Origin: Larix kaempferi
Lineage: Eukaryota > Streptophyta > Pinopsida > Pinales > Pinaceae
Assembly: GCA_027924585.1 (NCBI GenBank)
Contig: BSBM01000299.1
Location: 32,030,501-32,094,500, forward strand
Direction of reading: 5' to 3'
Length of the DNA stretch: 64,000 nucleotides
Both the position numbers and the translations under genes were made by a program. This document shows positions 21,666-33,161 of this stretch, one piece after another. A model generated the notes under the pieces. That model searched no databases. It worked only from the letters and a program-made list of their open reading frames with translations, and was not told the DNA's origin. Position 1 is the first letter of the stretch. Every line of letters begins with the position of its first letter.

Positions 21666-21769
21666 CTTGTCTATTCGAATGAGATACAGAAACAAAACAA
21701 TTAAAACAATTTTTGATGAGATGTCAATGGCATAATAAAAACACATGCTTAAAAAATGTAACAATTAGC

Positions 21770-24700
21770 TGAAAGTAACGATAATCAATGTTGACAAAAA
21801 AAACACAACTTTATGTTGATGAACACTCTCATACTTCCCCAAATTTGTGTGTGTAACTTGTAGTGATGACACTCTAGACTGTATCGTGTTACTGGAATTT
21901 TTGAACCCGTAGGGAGATTTACTTAGATATGGTGACGACATTTTGTAGGGAGATATTTTTGAACCAGTAGGGAGATTTCCTGAGATATGGTGACGCCATT
22001 CTGGATTCTATCATGTTATGGCTTTTTGGGAGGGGTAATTCCTATGGGATTACTCTGTTTTTTGAATTTGGGAATTATGATAAAGGAACTTTGAAGAAAG
22101 TATTAAGATTGTAATTTTGTTTTTATTAATGAAATTATGATTTTATGAAAAAATACAATAAGTAAAAATCCATTCAACTTCTTCACAACTATCAATCCAA
22201 CAACGTTGTTTCCTTGTTTTATGCATTACTTACACGTTTTGAAATTGACTCGGTAGAAGGTTTTCTCACAACTTCTGCTAGAATCTATGTGAACTTATAT
22301 TTGGAAAATCCCCGCATTGAAACAATCACTCGATTTCTACATTAATTTAAATGGGATCTTGATTTTGAATGCGAAGTTTGACATGATTATAGCTCAACAT
22401 AATTTGTCTAGGAGTCTCGTTCACAAGCGGGATAGTTAAAATAAACAATACCATTATAAAGATAAGGACCAAAATAGAAAAGGAGACCGAGGGACTAAGA
22501 AGATGAAGTTTTGCAACTGTTTTTGTTTAGAACACGGAACAAGATAAGGATGAGAGGCCTAAAATAGAGTTGGTTCCTCCATCCCTATGAAAACAGTAAT
22601 AACTTCCACTGGAATGATAGGCAGGTTGTGTGAGATATGAGGCCTAGATATTGAGGATGAATAATTAGATTGACTAAGCCTAGAAACATATTGTTGGAGA
22701 AAAGCGAAAATATCAATACCTTGGAGGCCACCATTAAGGATTTCAAGGCAAAGATTGAAGCTCTTAAATAAACATGATGGTAATATGTACAATTAATGGG
22801 CATCTAAGAATGTGAAGGGCCTGTCAACTAAGTGTAGAGGATAAAGTTTAAACTAAGTGTAGCTTGTCAAGCTGCCCTGGATTATAAAAGATGAGGGCCT
22901 CTCAAAGAAGTGGAATCTCTTTCAAAGATAAGAGATTGAAAAGTGGTGAAAAAGAAAAAGAAATATCGTCCTATACCAAACAATATTGACTATAAAGGAA
23001 GAATTAACCATTCCAATAACCAATCCAATAAGCTAAATAAAGGACGAGGATATTGAGAACTTGACTAAAATATGCAAAACATTTTACCACATTCATGTTA
23101 AATAGAAAGCCATCCACGCATATGCTACAATTAGAGTATAATAATGTTAAATAGAATGCAACAGATATCACTAAACCACCTACAAATAACCATGCATGTC
23201 TCACTGAGATTTATGCAATTGAAAAGAAAATTCAAACCTCTGCTAATTGCCTCTACAAGATTTGACGTTAAAGCATTCTCAACTCAAATTGAGATCCAAA
23301 TTATAGAAAGTGTTTCACCTTCTGAGATCCAAATTCTAGAAAGTGTTTCACCTTCTAACTTTTAATAGAGATTTTTAAAAATACACTGAACTCAGGCTAC
23401 ATTTAAACGTGCAGTGGAGATTCTGGGAGTTACTAAAGACTAAATTAAACTTGGGAGTGGAGATATTATGGGTGCTAATGGACTCGGGTTAAATGAATAT
23501 AAACTTTGAAATGATTGAACACCTATTTTCATTGGGCAGTTTGTTGCCCCAGATGTCAACTCACCACCTCATTTTTTGTAATTTTCATTTCAGCATGGAT
23601 GAAAAACTCTGATATGCTTTATCTATTTTCAGATTTGTGCCCAACATTAAAAGATCAGCTGGAATACAATCTTATTATGTCAAATGGCTGGCCCTTAACT
23701 CTGTTAGAAAATTAAAACTGACAGTTTGAAGTTGAACACAGTTTTATAAATAAACCAATTTTTAAGAAAGCCAACAATATACTTAACAATGCAAGTTGAT
23801 AACCATTCATAACTGTAGAGGAGACAACCCTGTCCATTTCTCACATTTTCATTCCTTTGATCTGACAATAAATGTATAATCTGATAAACATGTTCTCTCA
23901 CACACTAGCATCCACAAAATAAAGTTGCCTAGCATAAGGACCAGCATTGACCATGCCCATATTGAACATCAAACTCAGTTAAAAACATACCACTAGGGGA
24001 AGTTGCACTGTTCAAGATTATATATATGCCTCCCCAATGCCCGCGCAAATTCCTTTACAACAGAAGAACTCAGGTTCAACACTAAATTTTATATTCAGTA
24101 GAGGGCACCTTGGTATCGATAATAAATTCAGATCCTGAATAAATTAAATGGTGAGGCTTATGCATATGAATTTATGAAATACCAACCGATAAAACTCACA
24201 ACCTATATGACAAAAAACTACATGTTAGGAAAACCTTTCCCTATTCTTCTACATTCTGGATGTGAATCTCATTTCCACTTTTGTCACAGAAAAAACTTCC
24301 AAGCCTTTGAATCCGTTTACAGCCGTTTTATTAGGGCAATTTTGATTTTGATAAATTCTCCTATTGGTATGTATGTGGGTGGATCCAGAGAAGCATTATA
24401 GTAACGAAGAGACATGTTGGATTCCTTAAAAATAGATTATAATTGTATTATATTATTATAGTAACGAAGAGAAGGAAAGGAAGGTAAGTGACTATGATGA
24501 GGTTGAGATTTCAAAGGAGAAATATCATGGAAAGAAGGGGGGGAAGGAGAAATATCTTCTAGTTCTAATGTAAAAGCACCTCCTATTAAGTAGTTTGAAG
24601 AATAGTAGTGGTGGATAGCTAAGTGGAGGAATGGATCTACTTAGTCAACCAAGTCTATAAGGTTTCATTTTAGTGAACAACCACAGTAGTGGTATGGCTG

Positions 24701-27080
24701 GAGCAGTAGACAGTACAACAATGCACCTTCCTATGATAATAGTGATGCAAAGTAACATTAGTTCTTATTTGAATCAATCTGGAGATCGAAGAGGATCATA
24801 GCTCCAAACGAAAAATTGGTAGGATTCCAGACATATTACATGGGAGGGTTAACCATTATACTATGGTACATAAGTTTATACAAACGGACACCCATGGTGC
24901 ATCTAAGACCCTAAATGAGGTGAAAGCAGGATTTGTATCCTAGTTTCAGGAGTTGAACTCGGAGCAATAGAGTTGCACCGAGATGAAAGGGATTAAGAAA
25001 ATTATTGGCAAGAGTGCATGGGATATAATCAGTGCTTCCATAAATTGATCAACATGATATATTACATAGCACAAGGAGTGGTTTATTCAGTATCGCCTGC
25101 TTCTAGTTCTAACAAAACCATAGTGTTGTTGATGCAATAGAAGTGGACCACGCAACAGGGGGCTCTAGCCAAATCCATGAAGATAGACTCAATGAATGGA
25201 TATGCAGTGGCAATTAAAATGGGTGTTGTGTCTATGCCCTCAACTCACACAATGCCTAATCTTGCACAATTCCAATCCCACACTAAAAAGGGTACATGAC
25301 AAGAATCTAATCATGAACAAAGGGGCACGACCTAGCATGGATCTTTACAAGCTAGAGCTACAAATACAACATTGTATGCAGGATATAAGAGTAATCATTG
25401 TTTATTGGCATAGTGCAGGTCTCATCTAAACATAAAGAAATGAAACTTGTTTCTTTGTTACAAGGACACCTAAACAAAATATTGTATAAAACATTACATT
25501 GCGATTTGACATATTAGAACCCTTAAGTTATGTCAAAATCCTAGTAGTAGAAAAATTTACTGAATTCTGTGATGTAAAATCTCAGTAAACATCACTGTAA
25601 AACATCGATAACCAAACATTGGTAAAAAAAATGTAGGCATCAAGTTATTTGTTGACACCTACCATATAAGCTAGAGGGGTAGCACAATGCATACAAATTT
25701 AAGTGTGTCAGTTTCATAGAGGAGGGTATACCCGTCCCATAAATTTAATTTAGTACACAGAAATAGGTTTATGCTCTTAATCAAAACCAAGCGGATAGAG
25801 CACCTATGCGGCCTTTCAGAAGCAATGGTGAGCCATCCATTCGATGCTATCATGGGATTTTTTGGTGGGCCATTTAATGTGAGAGTCCTTTATGAAGCAA
25901 ATAGAGCAAAAGTGGATGTTGGAGGGAGAATATAATCAAGTAGATCTGTCTCACTAATGCTTCTATGTCATATTTTATGTTTTTACTCATATCTCTGTAA
26001 GTCAAACTTATAATCACGAGCTAAAAATTTCTTCATTGCAAGACTTTCAACAAAGAAAAAGAAATGGGGAAATATAAACAATTGATGGCGGTAAGGTAAG
26101 GTATGGAGAATGCAATATGCTCCTTACCATTAATCTGCAGTGGCAAGTGCCACAAATGCAAGAATTGGAAGATACAGAGGTTGAAGCTTAGAGAAGTTAT
26201 CCCTATATCACATGTGAGAGGGTTTAATAAAGATTTCTAATGGAAAATTGGCCACCTTGAGCGAAGGGTATAGTTGTTAGCAAGAACTAATAAGCACTGT
26301 CACATAAACATTGAATGTTTTCTGTACCATTCCAAACCCTAAACATCAATGTTGCACTATTTGCAAAAAAAAATATATAATAATACAATTCTTTGAAAAG
26401 ACAAGCTTTCAATTTTAAGTCACATAAGGATTTAACTAATAAAAAATTTAATTTATGAAATTGTGAGGGTTTTGGTGGTGCTATGAATACTCAGGAGGAG
26501 CAACAGAAAACAACTGAGTGTAATAGAGGGGAAAATACTTAGAGAATCCAGACAAGTACACCCAGAGGAGCCATGCTAGGCCTGAAAGTATCCCATTGAA
26601 TGCCAGAGGATGTTCTGAGTTTGCTAGACGCTAATTTGAGTAACCTGCGTACCATTACTGAAGCTGTGTAGTTGGCCCTGAATCTGCCTGTTTGAGTATT
26701 GTTATAAGCATTGTGCAGATCAATGTTGTAGACCAAGGGCAGTGTTTTTCTGAGAGTAAAACATACATAATTAAAAAAAAAATACCATTCAATCTTCAGA
26801 AAAATCAAATGAGGTTCATTAGTGAACATAAGAGTGATTTTAAAATAGAGTTTGAACCTACAGAAGGAAAAAATGAAGCGTATTCATTCTATAAAGACAA
26901 GTAATTTTGTCACTAGAAAACACTGAATATATTAGAGTGAAACTCCTAAGAAGATCACGAATTCCACAATGAATAAGGATGGTCTTCACGCACACAAGCC
27001 ATGTAATCGCCCAATTTTTAATGATCGTATACCCATATAAACTCAGGTTTGGTTATTCGATAGGGCTTACCTATTTGATA
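21770..27080. other. Long stretch without a recognised gene
   Basis: Many short frames occur on both strands, none with a motif I can defend. A phrase GAACC(C/A)GTAGGGAGATTT(A/C)CT(T/G)AGATATGGTGACG is duplicated near 21903 and 21962. A 33-bp tandem pair is at 23291..23356. A gag-like composition around 24.4..24.8 kb is too weak to call. Confidence 0.45.
23291..23356 (+). repeat. 33-bp tandem duplication, two copies
   Basis: Units 23291..23323 and 23324..23356 start GAGATCCAAATT and end TTTCACCTTCT, differing at one base. The in-frame 33-base period keeps a short open frame going, but no gene is evident. Confidence 0.8.
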
Positions 27081-27205
27081 GTTGTTGGGTGCAGGAGCAG
27101 GATCGGGGTGCAGAGTGGTGCAGCCTTCGTCGCGCAAGAGGAAGGAGTTCAATAGATGCTGTTGGGTGCAGGAGCAGAGTTCGTAGCGTGAAGAAGTGGG
27201 CTAGG

Positions 27206-27275
27206 TGCAGAGTTCACCGCGCGAAGGAGTTCATTCGAATTGCAGAGTTCGTCGCGCGAAGGAGTTCATTCGAAT
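27206..27275 (+). repeat. 35-bp tandem pair with CG-rich core
   Basis: Units 27206..27240 and 27241..27275 begin TGCAGAGTTC, carry CGCGCGAAGGAGTTC and end ATTCGAAT. Two more diverged relatives lie upstream from about 27100. They adjoin the GC-rich island at 27310..27540. Confidence 0.75.
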
Positions 27276-27309
27276 GTTGGCATGGAGTTAATGCATAGAG
27301 GTGACGTCG

Positions 27310-27540
27310 AAGGACCATCCTGAAGTCTTATTCATTCTCGGATTCTGTGAGAATCTCGCCGGCGTGGGGACCCGCACTGACCGGGGGAATTGCCGGAGGT
27401 TGCCGTCGTCCGAGTGGAGAAGTCGGATGACCGGTGGGAGAGCGGACTGCGTTTGCTAACGGCATGAGGGCTCCTTCGACGACACCCGGTGGGCCCCGGG
27501 TGCATTCGGTCGAGAGAATAGCCCACTTCCTACAAGAGGA
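27310..27540. other. GC-rich island of unknown nature
   Basis: This stretch (with CTCGCCGGCGTGGGGACCC and CACCCGGTGGGCCCCGGG) is far richer in G, C and CpG than the surrounding DNA. A 64-codon minus-strand frame spans it but has no family resemblance. It could be a promoter or first exon remnant, or a recent insertion of foreign composition. It also contains short palindromic runs. Confidence 0.45.
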
Positions 27541-27890
27541 TGAAGAATAACCTTATAACATAAACTGTTCATCGCTAAGAGGCTAGAACACTAGATATTG
27601 AAAACCCTAACCCTAAGAGATGGACTGGCAAAAAGAATGTGGGCCCCAAAGAGTTTAGTTGATACAATTTTTGCATACAAACTCCATTTTGGGTGTACAA
27701 TACCCCATTGGGAATATCTCGATGAGAACATGAATTTTAGTGTGGGCTTAGTTAAGATATTAATAATCCCAAGGTGTGGGAGATAAAAAGCACTATTTAG
27801 GACCTAAAAAATGCACCACAAGTTTACGACCAGAAAAACTAGAAGATGTGAAACCATTCTAAATTAGTGGAACAAGTTGGTGATCAGCAA
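27541..27890. other. No gene seen; two telomere-type AACCCTA units
   Basis: AACCCTAACCCTAA occurs near 27602. Two units are typical of a plant telo-box rather than a telomere. Otherwise AT-rich and anonymous. Confidence 0.4.
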
Positions 27891-27892
27891 TG

Positions 27893-28594
27893 TCAACTTA
27901 AAGCACATTATTCAACATATACTTTCATATATTTACAAAAATATGCTATGAAACAATAATAAACAACAGTAATAAAATTAATGATTCTTAGGGGTTTGGG
28001 AGCCCGACCCCTCCGAGTCTCCGACCTTTTTCGCCTTGGAATCAGACCCCTCGAGGTTTTTATGGATCACATTTCTTAATCAACATAATTAAATTTCGTA
28101 TAAAATAATATTTATCAAATAAAATTAATACGAAAACATAATTTAATAAACTTATGGCTTTTCTTTTTAAATTCGACCAACCTTTCGTGATTTCAAAGAT
28201 TTAATTATAATTCACGTTAAGGTGCCATTGCATTATTTTCAAGATATAATCATTTCAAGATAGATGGCAAAACTCACCACCTTTTGCTATATCTACATAA
28301 TTGTGAAGCCGGAAGATCGCAAACAAGGATTTGAATGGTCTTATGAAATTGCGAAGTCGTGAGGTCACAGACGAAGAAACGAAGATAACAGGTCTTTTTA
28401 GGTGACTTTGGGTTTGAGAAGATATTGCGTATCTCTGGTTTGGCTCAGCCTAATATATTAGGTATCTCTGGTTTGGTTTCATATTAGGTATTAGGTATCT
28501 CTGGTTTTGTTTAGCCTAAGATATTAGTTATTGGGTACCTCTGGTTTGGTTCAGTCTGTCCCGATCTAACAAGATTGCTTTGTAGGATACCAAT
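27893..28594 (+). promoter_or_regulatory. Upstream region shared by the repeat-protein gene copies
   Basis: From about 27893 the sequence resembles DNA near 45805 and 60656. From about 28140 it matches 55500..55560 and 56630..56935 and 61350..61400, so the gene was copied with its upstream DNA. Just before the ATG, a GGTATCTCTGGTTTGGTT phrase recurs four times (near 28429, 28463, 28495 and 28536), with 32 to 41 bases per unit; a shorter version precedes the copy at 56.9 kb. No TATA box or transcription start can be fixed. Confidence 0.55.
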
Positions 28595-30571
28595 ATGCTG
28601 GTCGCCGGAGACACCAAGCTGCAAATAAATACTGCCAGATTGCCGAGTTCTTCCAAAAAGGGTTCTATTGTAACGCCAATGGATCCGAAATCTGAAGTGT
28701 TTTGTGGAAAATCCGGGAGACGTCCATTAAGAGAGATTAATTCTGCAACACCTAAATTTGAAGTGCACGCTGGAAGATCCGGAGAACGTCCATTAAGAGA
28801 GAATTCTACAACCCCTCAATCTGAAGAACATGGTGTCAGATCCGGGCTGGGACGTCCATTAAGACAGAATTCTACAACCCCTAAATCTGAAGCGCATGGT
28901 GTCAGATCCGGGCTGGGACGTCCATTAAGACAGAATTCTACAACCCCTAAATCTGAAGCGCATGGTGTCAGATCCGGAGGACGTCCATTAACAGAGAATT
29001 GTACAACCCCTATATTCAATGCTTCTAGGATTAATCCTTCTCGAATAAAAGGAAGAGATGCTGCTGGAATTGTTTTGTCCAATACTCATCAGGGTTTCAA
29101 GCCAAAGAAAGAATTTTATTCAAGTGATCGAGGTTTACCAGTTGATTCAGTTAATCTTGCAGTTAATGTTGTAGATGATGATAATTTCCACTTGGATCTT
29201 TTCAAAGGTCATGACTATGACCAGGCATTGGCAGAGCTGAATTTGCAGCCTGAGGGACTCTCATCCAAAAAAGAGATGAAGCCAAAAATTGCGTCTCCCA
29301 TCGATGGATCGAAGTTCAACCCTATTGAAGAGGCAGGCCTTGTTCTCAACCCATCAAATGCAACTGAAGATATATCATGTGGAAATGTGGCTGAGAATTC
29401 TGCAACACCTAAATTTGAAGTGCGCGGTGGAAGATCCGGCGGACGTCCATTAAGAGAGAATGCTGCAACACCTAAATTTGAAGCGCACGGTGGAAGATCC
29501 GGGGGACGTCCAGTAAGAGAGAATTCTGCAAACCCTAAATTTGAAGCGCATGGTGGAAGATTTGGGGAACGTCCATTAAGAGAGAATTCTACAACCCCTA
29601 AATCTGAAGCGCATGGTGTCAGATCCGGGGGGCGTCCATTAAGACAGAATTGTACAACCCCTAAACCTAATGCGCACGGTGGAAGATCTGGGGGACGTCC
29701 ATTAACCGAAAATTGTACAACCCCTATATTCAAGCCTTCTAGGATTAATCCTTCTCAGACAAAAGGAAGAGATGCTGCTGGGATGGTTTTGTCCAAGACT
29801 CATCAGGGTTTGAAGCCAAAGGGAGAATTTTATTTATGTGATCCAGTTGTACCAGATGGTTCAGACGTTAATGTTGTAGATCATGATCATTTTGACTTAG
29901 ATCTTTTCAAAGGGCACGACTATGACCGGGCATTGCTAGAGCTGAATTTGCAGCCTGAGAGACTCTCACCCGAAAAAGAGATGAAACCAAAAATTGCGCC
30001 TGCCATTGATGGATCCAAGTTCAACCCAATTGAAGAGGCAGGCATTGTTCTCAACCCATCAAATGAAACTGCAGATATATCATGTGGAAATGTGGCTGAG
30101 AATTGGGAGACGACAACTTGGGATGAAAGTCTAACGGATTTAGATTCAGACGAGAAATGTTTCAGTAGTCCCTCAAAGGAGAGCATCTGCTCAAATAGTA
30201 TGTGTTCCACTCCTAGTTCTTCGGTACTACTAAATGATAACCTCTGTGAGAAACTCTTCCTTTTGCAACAACAATGCCAAGATTGGGATAAGATATCATC
30301 ATTATCTTCAGTTTTGACACAAGAGTTGGTGGAGACTGCAAAGAAGGTTGGAGATTTCTCCAATTTCACATTGGAGAAATTTTTAATGCAGCTGGATGGT
30401 GAATTGGGCCATGCGACCTTGAAAGCATTAAGCGATGAACTCGACGACAACGACGATCCACAAGATCCTCTCTACTGGCCTCTCAACCCGGAATCTTATA
30501 GGAATACTGAAGGATTCCGTGACAACAGTTTTGTGCTGAAATCTGAATGTAAAGTCAATATCAACTGCTAA
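28595..30571 (+). CDS. Repeat-rich protein of unknown family with RxL/TP repeat units (658 aa)
   Basis: This is the only long intact non-transposon frame in the window. The ATG at 28595 is supported because a paralogue upstream of 56939 keeps the same ATG and M-x-V-A-G-D-T start. Residues about 41 to 138 hold five 21-22 aa units of the type GRPLRENSTTPKSEAHGVRS. A core (about 139 to 267, with INPSRIKGRDAAGIVLS and LDLFKGHDYDQALAELNLQP) follows. A second array of five units (268 to 373) and a second core (374 to 502) follow, then a unique tail (503 to 658: NLCEKLFLLQQQCQDWDK, a predicted helical stretch, then the acidic DELDDNDDPQDPLYWPLNP). Each unit carries R-P-L and a T-P site, and unit 1 reads RRPLREIN. 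No signal peptide, membrane segment or enzyme motif is seen. I do not recognise the family; a cell-cycle substrate or regulator is only an inference from the motifs. Confidence 0.75.
   Translation: MLVAGDTKLQINTARLPSSSKKGSIVTPMDPKSEVFCGKSGRRPLREINSATPKFEVHAGRSGERPLRENSTTPQSEEHGVRSGLGRPLRQNSTTPKSEAHGVRSGLGRPLRQNSTTPKSEAHGVRSGGRPLTENCTTPIFNASRINPSRIKGRDAAGIVLSNTHQGFKPKKEFYSSDRGLPVDSVNLAVNVVDDDNFHLDLFKGHDYDQALAELNLQPEGLSSKKEMKPKIASPIDGSKFNPIEEAGLVLNPSNATEDISCGNVAENSATPKFEVRGGRSGGRPLRENAATPKFEAHGGRSGGRPVRENSANPKFEAHGGRFGERPLRENSTTPKSEAHGVRSGGRPLRQNCTTPKPNAHGGRSGGRPLTENCTTPIFKPSRINPSQTKGRDAAGMVLSKTHQGLKPKGEFYLCDPVVPDGSDVNVVDHDHFDLDLFKGHDYDRALLELNLQPERLSPEKEMKPKIAPAIDGSKFNPIEEAGIVLNPSNETADISCGNVAENWETTTWDESLTDLDSDEKCFSSPSKESICSNSMCSTPSSSVLLNDNLCEKLFLLQQQCQDWDKISSLSSVLTQELVETAKKVGDFSNFTLEKFLMQLDGELGHATLKALSDELDDNDDPQDPLYWPLNPESYRNTEGFRDNSFVLKSECKVNINC
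28715..29010 (+). repeat. Coding minisatellite 1, 63 to 66 bp units, five copies
   Basis: The CGTCCATTAA marker recurs at 28721, 28787, 28853, 28919 and 28983. All periods are multiples of three, so unit gain or loss leaves the frame open. Units 3 and 4 are nearly identical, which points to recent local expansion. Confidence 0.9.
29398..29720 (+). repeat. Coding minisatellite 2, 63 bp units, five copies
   Basis: The CGTCCA marker recurs at about 29444, 29507, 29570, 29633 and 29696, exactly 63 bases apart. Together with the core that follows, it duplicates the first array-plus-core module of the same gene. Confidence 0.9.
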
Positions 30572-31600
30572 CACTATATATTATCAATCGCTAACACTAG
30601 AATACGGTAGAATGCAATCTTTTTTAATGAAAAGAGGGATCACCAGCACCATTATGTAGAGTTGCAAATTAGATTTGTGTTTGCTTTTAATTTAAGAGGA
30701 TGTCATATATATAATAACTTCAATAACAATGTATGATTTTGCATTCAAATGGGGTTGTAGAGTGCCTTGATATTTTATATTAATAACTTCAAGTATGATT
30801 TTGATATTTTAAGTTTATGTGGTACTTTATCTTTATGATTAGTCATAATTATCTATTGTTTTCCACAAAGTGCCTCTTATCCATGTATGTATATGTATTT
30901 CCTAGATTGAAGGAAGATGGATGTATATGCTTTTCCTAGATTGAATGAAGATGGGACAAGTGTAATGTTTCAAAATTTGAAATAAACAATTATTAAAAAA
31001 ATATATATAAAAAATAACTCTAACTTTGGTGCATGGATCACCCATAGCTCACGAATTCGACTACTAAAGAAGGTAATTGAAGCATAGACAATTGTTGATG
31101 ACTATTAACGTGTGACCTATCGATGTTCATAAGTGGCTGTGCTAGTTGTATATTCCTCAAACAATAGTTATTATATATATATATATATATATATTTATAA
31201 TTGCTTATTTATAATTGCAAAAAATGCCATAAAATCAATTTGGACTATACACTTCTCTCATTCTTATGCATATTAGAAAAAGATCAAGGTTTATCATCCT
31301 TTTTCGTGTTATTATTTATTCTACTTAGAATATTTAGACTACACCTATCCATAATTGCCTCTAATTAACTTTTTTTATAAGTTTTATAGAGAAATTATAT
31401 TATTATACAAATAAAAATGCATGCACCAAAGTTTCATATTACCTTGGAAACCTTAGAGACCCATACAAAACCAAAAAATTAAACATATATCAATAATGGG
31501 CCTCCCATACAAGGGAAATTCATGTTCTAAAAAAAATGCATATATGGTCTATCCACAATGTGAGAGAAATACTACCTATGTGCTACTATAACCATATATT
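30572..31600. other. 3' flank of the repeat-protein gene, AT-rich
   Basis: Probably contains the 3' UTR; the paralogue at 63.2 kb diverges at the equivalent of 30513, so the two genes have different 3' ends. A (TA)n run lies at about 31171..31192. No further gene seen. Confidence 0.45.
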
Positions 31601-31918
31601 CTATGAAAGAAAATAGATTGCTACCAAACTACTTATGAAAATTAAGACCATGAAATTACTTGAGATCTTGGGTGGCATTGCATCTTCTTCAAGTTTTCCT
31701 CTAGGATTGGACAATGGTACTCTTTGAACCGGTAGAGGTGTCTTTGTTAGTCCAGCCATCTTCCTTAATGAAGATGGATCCTCCAAGCCTTTGAGTTCCA
31801 CATTCTTATGCTTATGGCCTCTTGTTGCGCCGAGAGGTGCTTTACAGCCCAATATGGGGGAGATCTTGTTAGTCGAGTAACAAAATAATACAAAGTAAAC
31901 AAAAAAAGAATAATGCAA
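31601..31918 (-). other. Open frame of unknown status next to a minisatellite
   Basis: A 105-codon frame includes the protein-like stretch SPILGCKAPLGATRGHKHKN and MPPKISSNFMV. Its first codons come from the adjoining repeat. I know no homologue. It may be a gene fragment or chance. Confidence 0.25.
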
Positions 31919-32310
31919 AGTAAAAAGTAATAAATATTATGTCAGTCATAAACATAAAAAATAATACAAAGTAAAAAGTAAATATGAGACTTAAACTAGA
32001 GACTTTAGAGCTTAGGATTATGTGGTAAATATTATGTCGGCCATAAAAAAAAGAATAATACAAAGTAAAAAGTAAATATGAGACTTAAACTAGAGACTTT
32101 ACTTTTTAGTTTTAATACAAGGTAAAAAGTAAATATGAAACTTTAGAGTCTTTGTCCACTAACAAAATAATACAAAGTAAACAAAAAATAATAATACAAA
32201 GTAAAAAGTAATAAATATTATGTCCGCCATAAACAAAAAAGAATAATACAAAGTAAAAGGTAAATATGAGACTTAAACTAGAGACTTTAGAGCTAAGGAT
32301 TAGGTGGCTC
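31870..32310. repeat. Complex AT-rich tandem repeat with AATACAAAGTAAAAAGTAAATATGAGAC units
   Basis: The core AATA(A)TACAAAGTAAAAAGTAA recurs about seven times, with larger units that also include ACTTAAACTAGAGACTTTAGAGC (three copies) and TAAATATTATGTC(A/G/C)G(T/C)CATAAA (three copies). Minus-strand frames over it are by-products of the repeat. Confidence 0.75.
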
Positions 32311-32589
32311 ACGTATTGCACTCAAGGAGCTATTCAAGGAGAGGTTTGCATCTACGGAGATTTGATCCCTCTCGGCGCTTGATAGAGCCTACGATTTGGA
32401 TCTAGGCTGGTATTCCCAATTTCTTCCTCGTCCTCATTGTAAAGAGCTCCTTGTTCTGTCGCATTTCGTGAAGACTTTATCCTATTATAGTTATGTTTAA
32501 ATAATTTAGATTTTGATTATAAATATTTTTATATATGCAAAGCATATATCTTTTAGTGCTTTGTTTTTCACAAATCTTGCAGTTCCAAT

Positions 32590-33161
32590 GATTTCTCTCC
32601 AAAAAAAACCAAGCCCAAGGAAAAGGTCAAAATAATTTTTTTTCAAGAGGACATAGAGGAAGAAGAGGTGGTTTTAGAGGAAGTGGTAGATTTGATAAGA
32701 GAAGCATCGAGTGTTATCGTTGTCATGGGTATGATCATTTTGAAAGGGATTTCATATTAAAAGAAAACAAAAGTGTTAATTATGCTGAAGAGGGTGATGA
32801 TGCTTCTCCAAATAATTTTTTTTTATCTTATGGAAAAACTTAAAATGTTGTTAAATATGTTTGGTATTTAGATTGAGGATGTTCTAACCACATGAAAGGA
32901 AATTGAAAGCTCTTTTATACAATGGATGAAAGTTTCAAATCTAAAATCAAACTTGCTGATGGAAAAACCTTAGAGGTTTCTGCAAAAGGAGATATGGAAG
33001 TCCATACCAAAGAAGGTATGAAAAGTGTTAAAGGTGTTTATTACACTCCATAGTTAAAGAATAATTTTTTAAGTGTTGGGAATCTTTGTGAAAAAAATTA
33101 CATAGTAGTGTTTGACAATAGACAATGCATAATTTATGATAAGAGTCAAGGAAATAGGGTG
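32590..33161 (+). pseudogene. Ty1/copia gag-protease fragment, decayed
   Basis: Translation gives an RG-rich basic segment (RGHRGRRGGFRGSGR), a zinc-knuckle relic (CYRCHGYDHFERDF, last Cys changed) and then the protease region (VWYLD-stop-GCSNHMKGN, where the stop replaces the active-site Ser codon). It continues through KIKLADGKTLEVSAKGDMEV and GVYYTP to NNFLSVGNLCEKN. This is the classic order of Ty1/copia Gag end and protease. At least four in-frame stops are present. The fragment ends abruptly at 33161, where a gypsy LTR starts, so the chromovirus inserted into it. I did not find the rest of this copia element on the plus strand beyond the chromovirus. Confidence 0.8.

Noticed and set aside
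24420-24800. Possible Ty1/copia gag
   Set aside because: Only Arg/Gly-like composition, no zinc knuckle or alignable motif.
27600-27616. Telomeric repeat
   Set aside because: Only two AACCCTA units; a telo-box or chance.
28715-29720. CRISPR array
   Set aside because: Periodic 63-66 bp units are contiguous with no unique spacers, lie in a coding frame, and the DNA is eukaryotic.
28816-29733. Long minus-strand frames over the repeat gene (RPPDLPPCASNLGV-type repeats)
   Set aside because: They mirror the coding minisatellite; the plus frame alone spans the whole 658 codons and has conserved unique parts.
31869-32321. Phe/Tyr-rich minus-strand frames
   Set aside because: Translation of an AT-rich tandem repeat; no gene signal.
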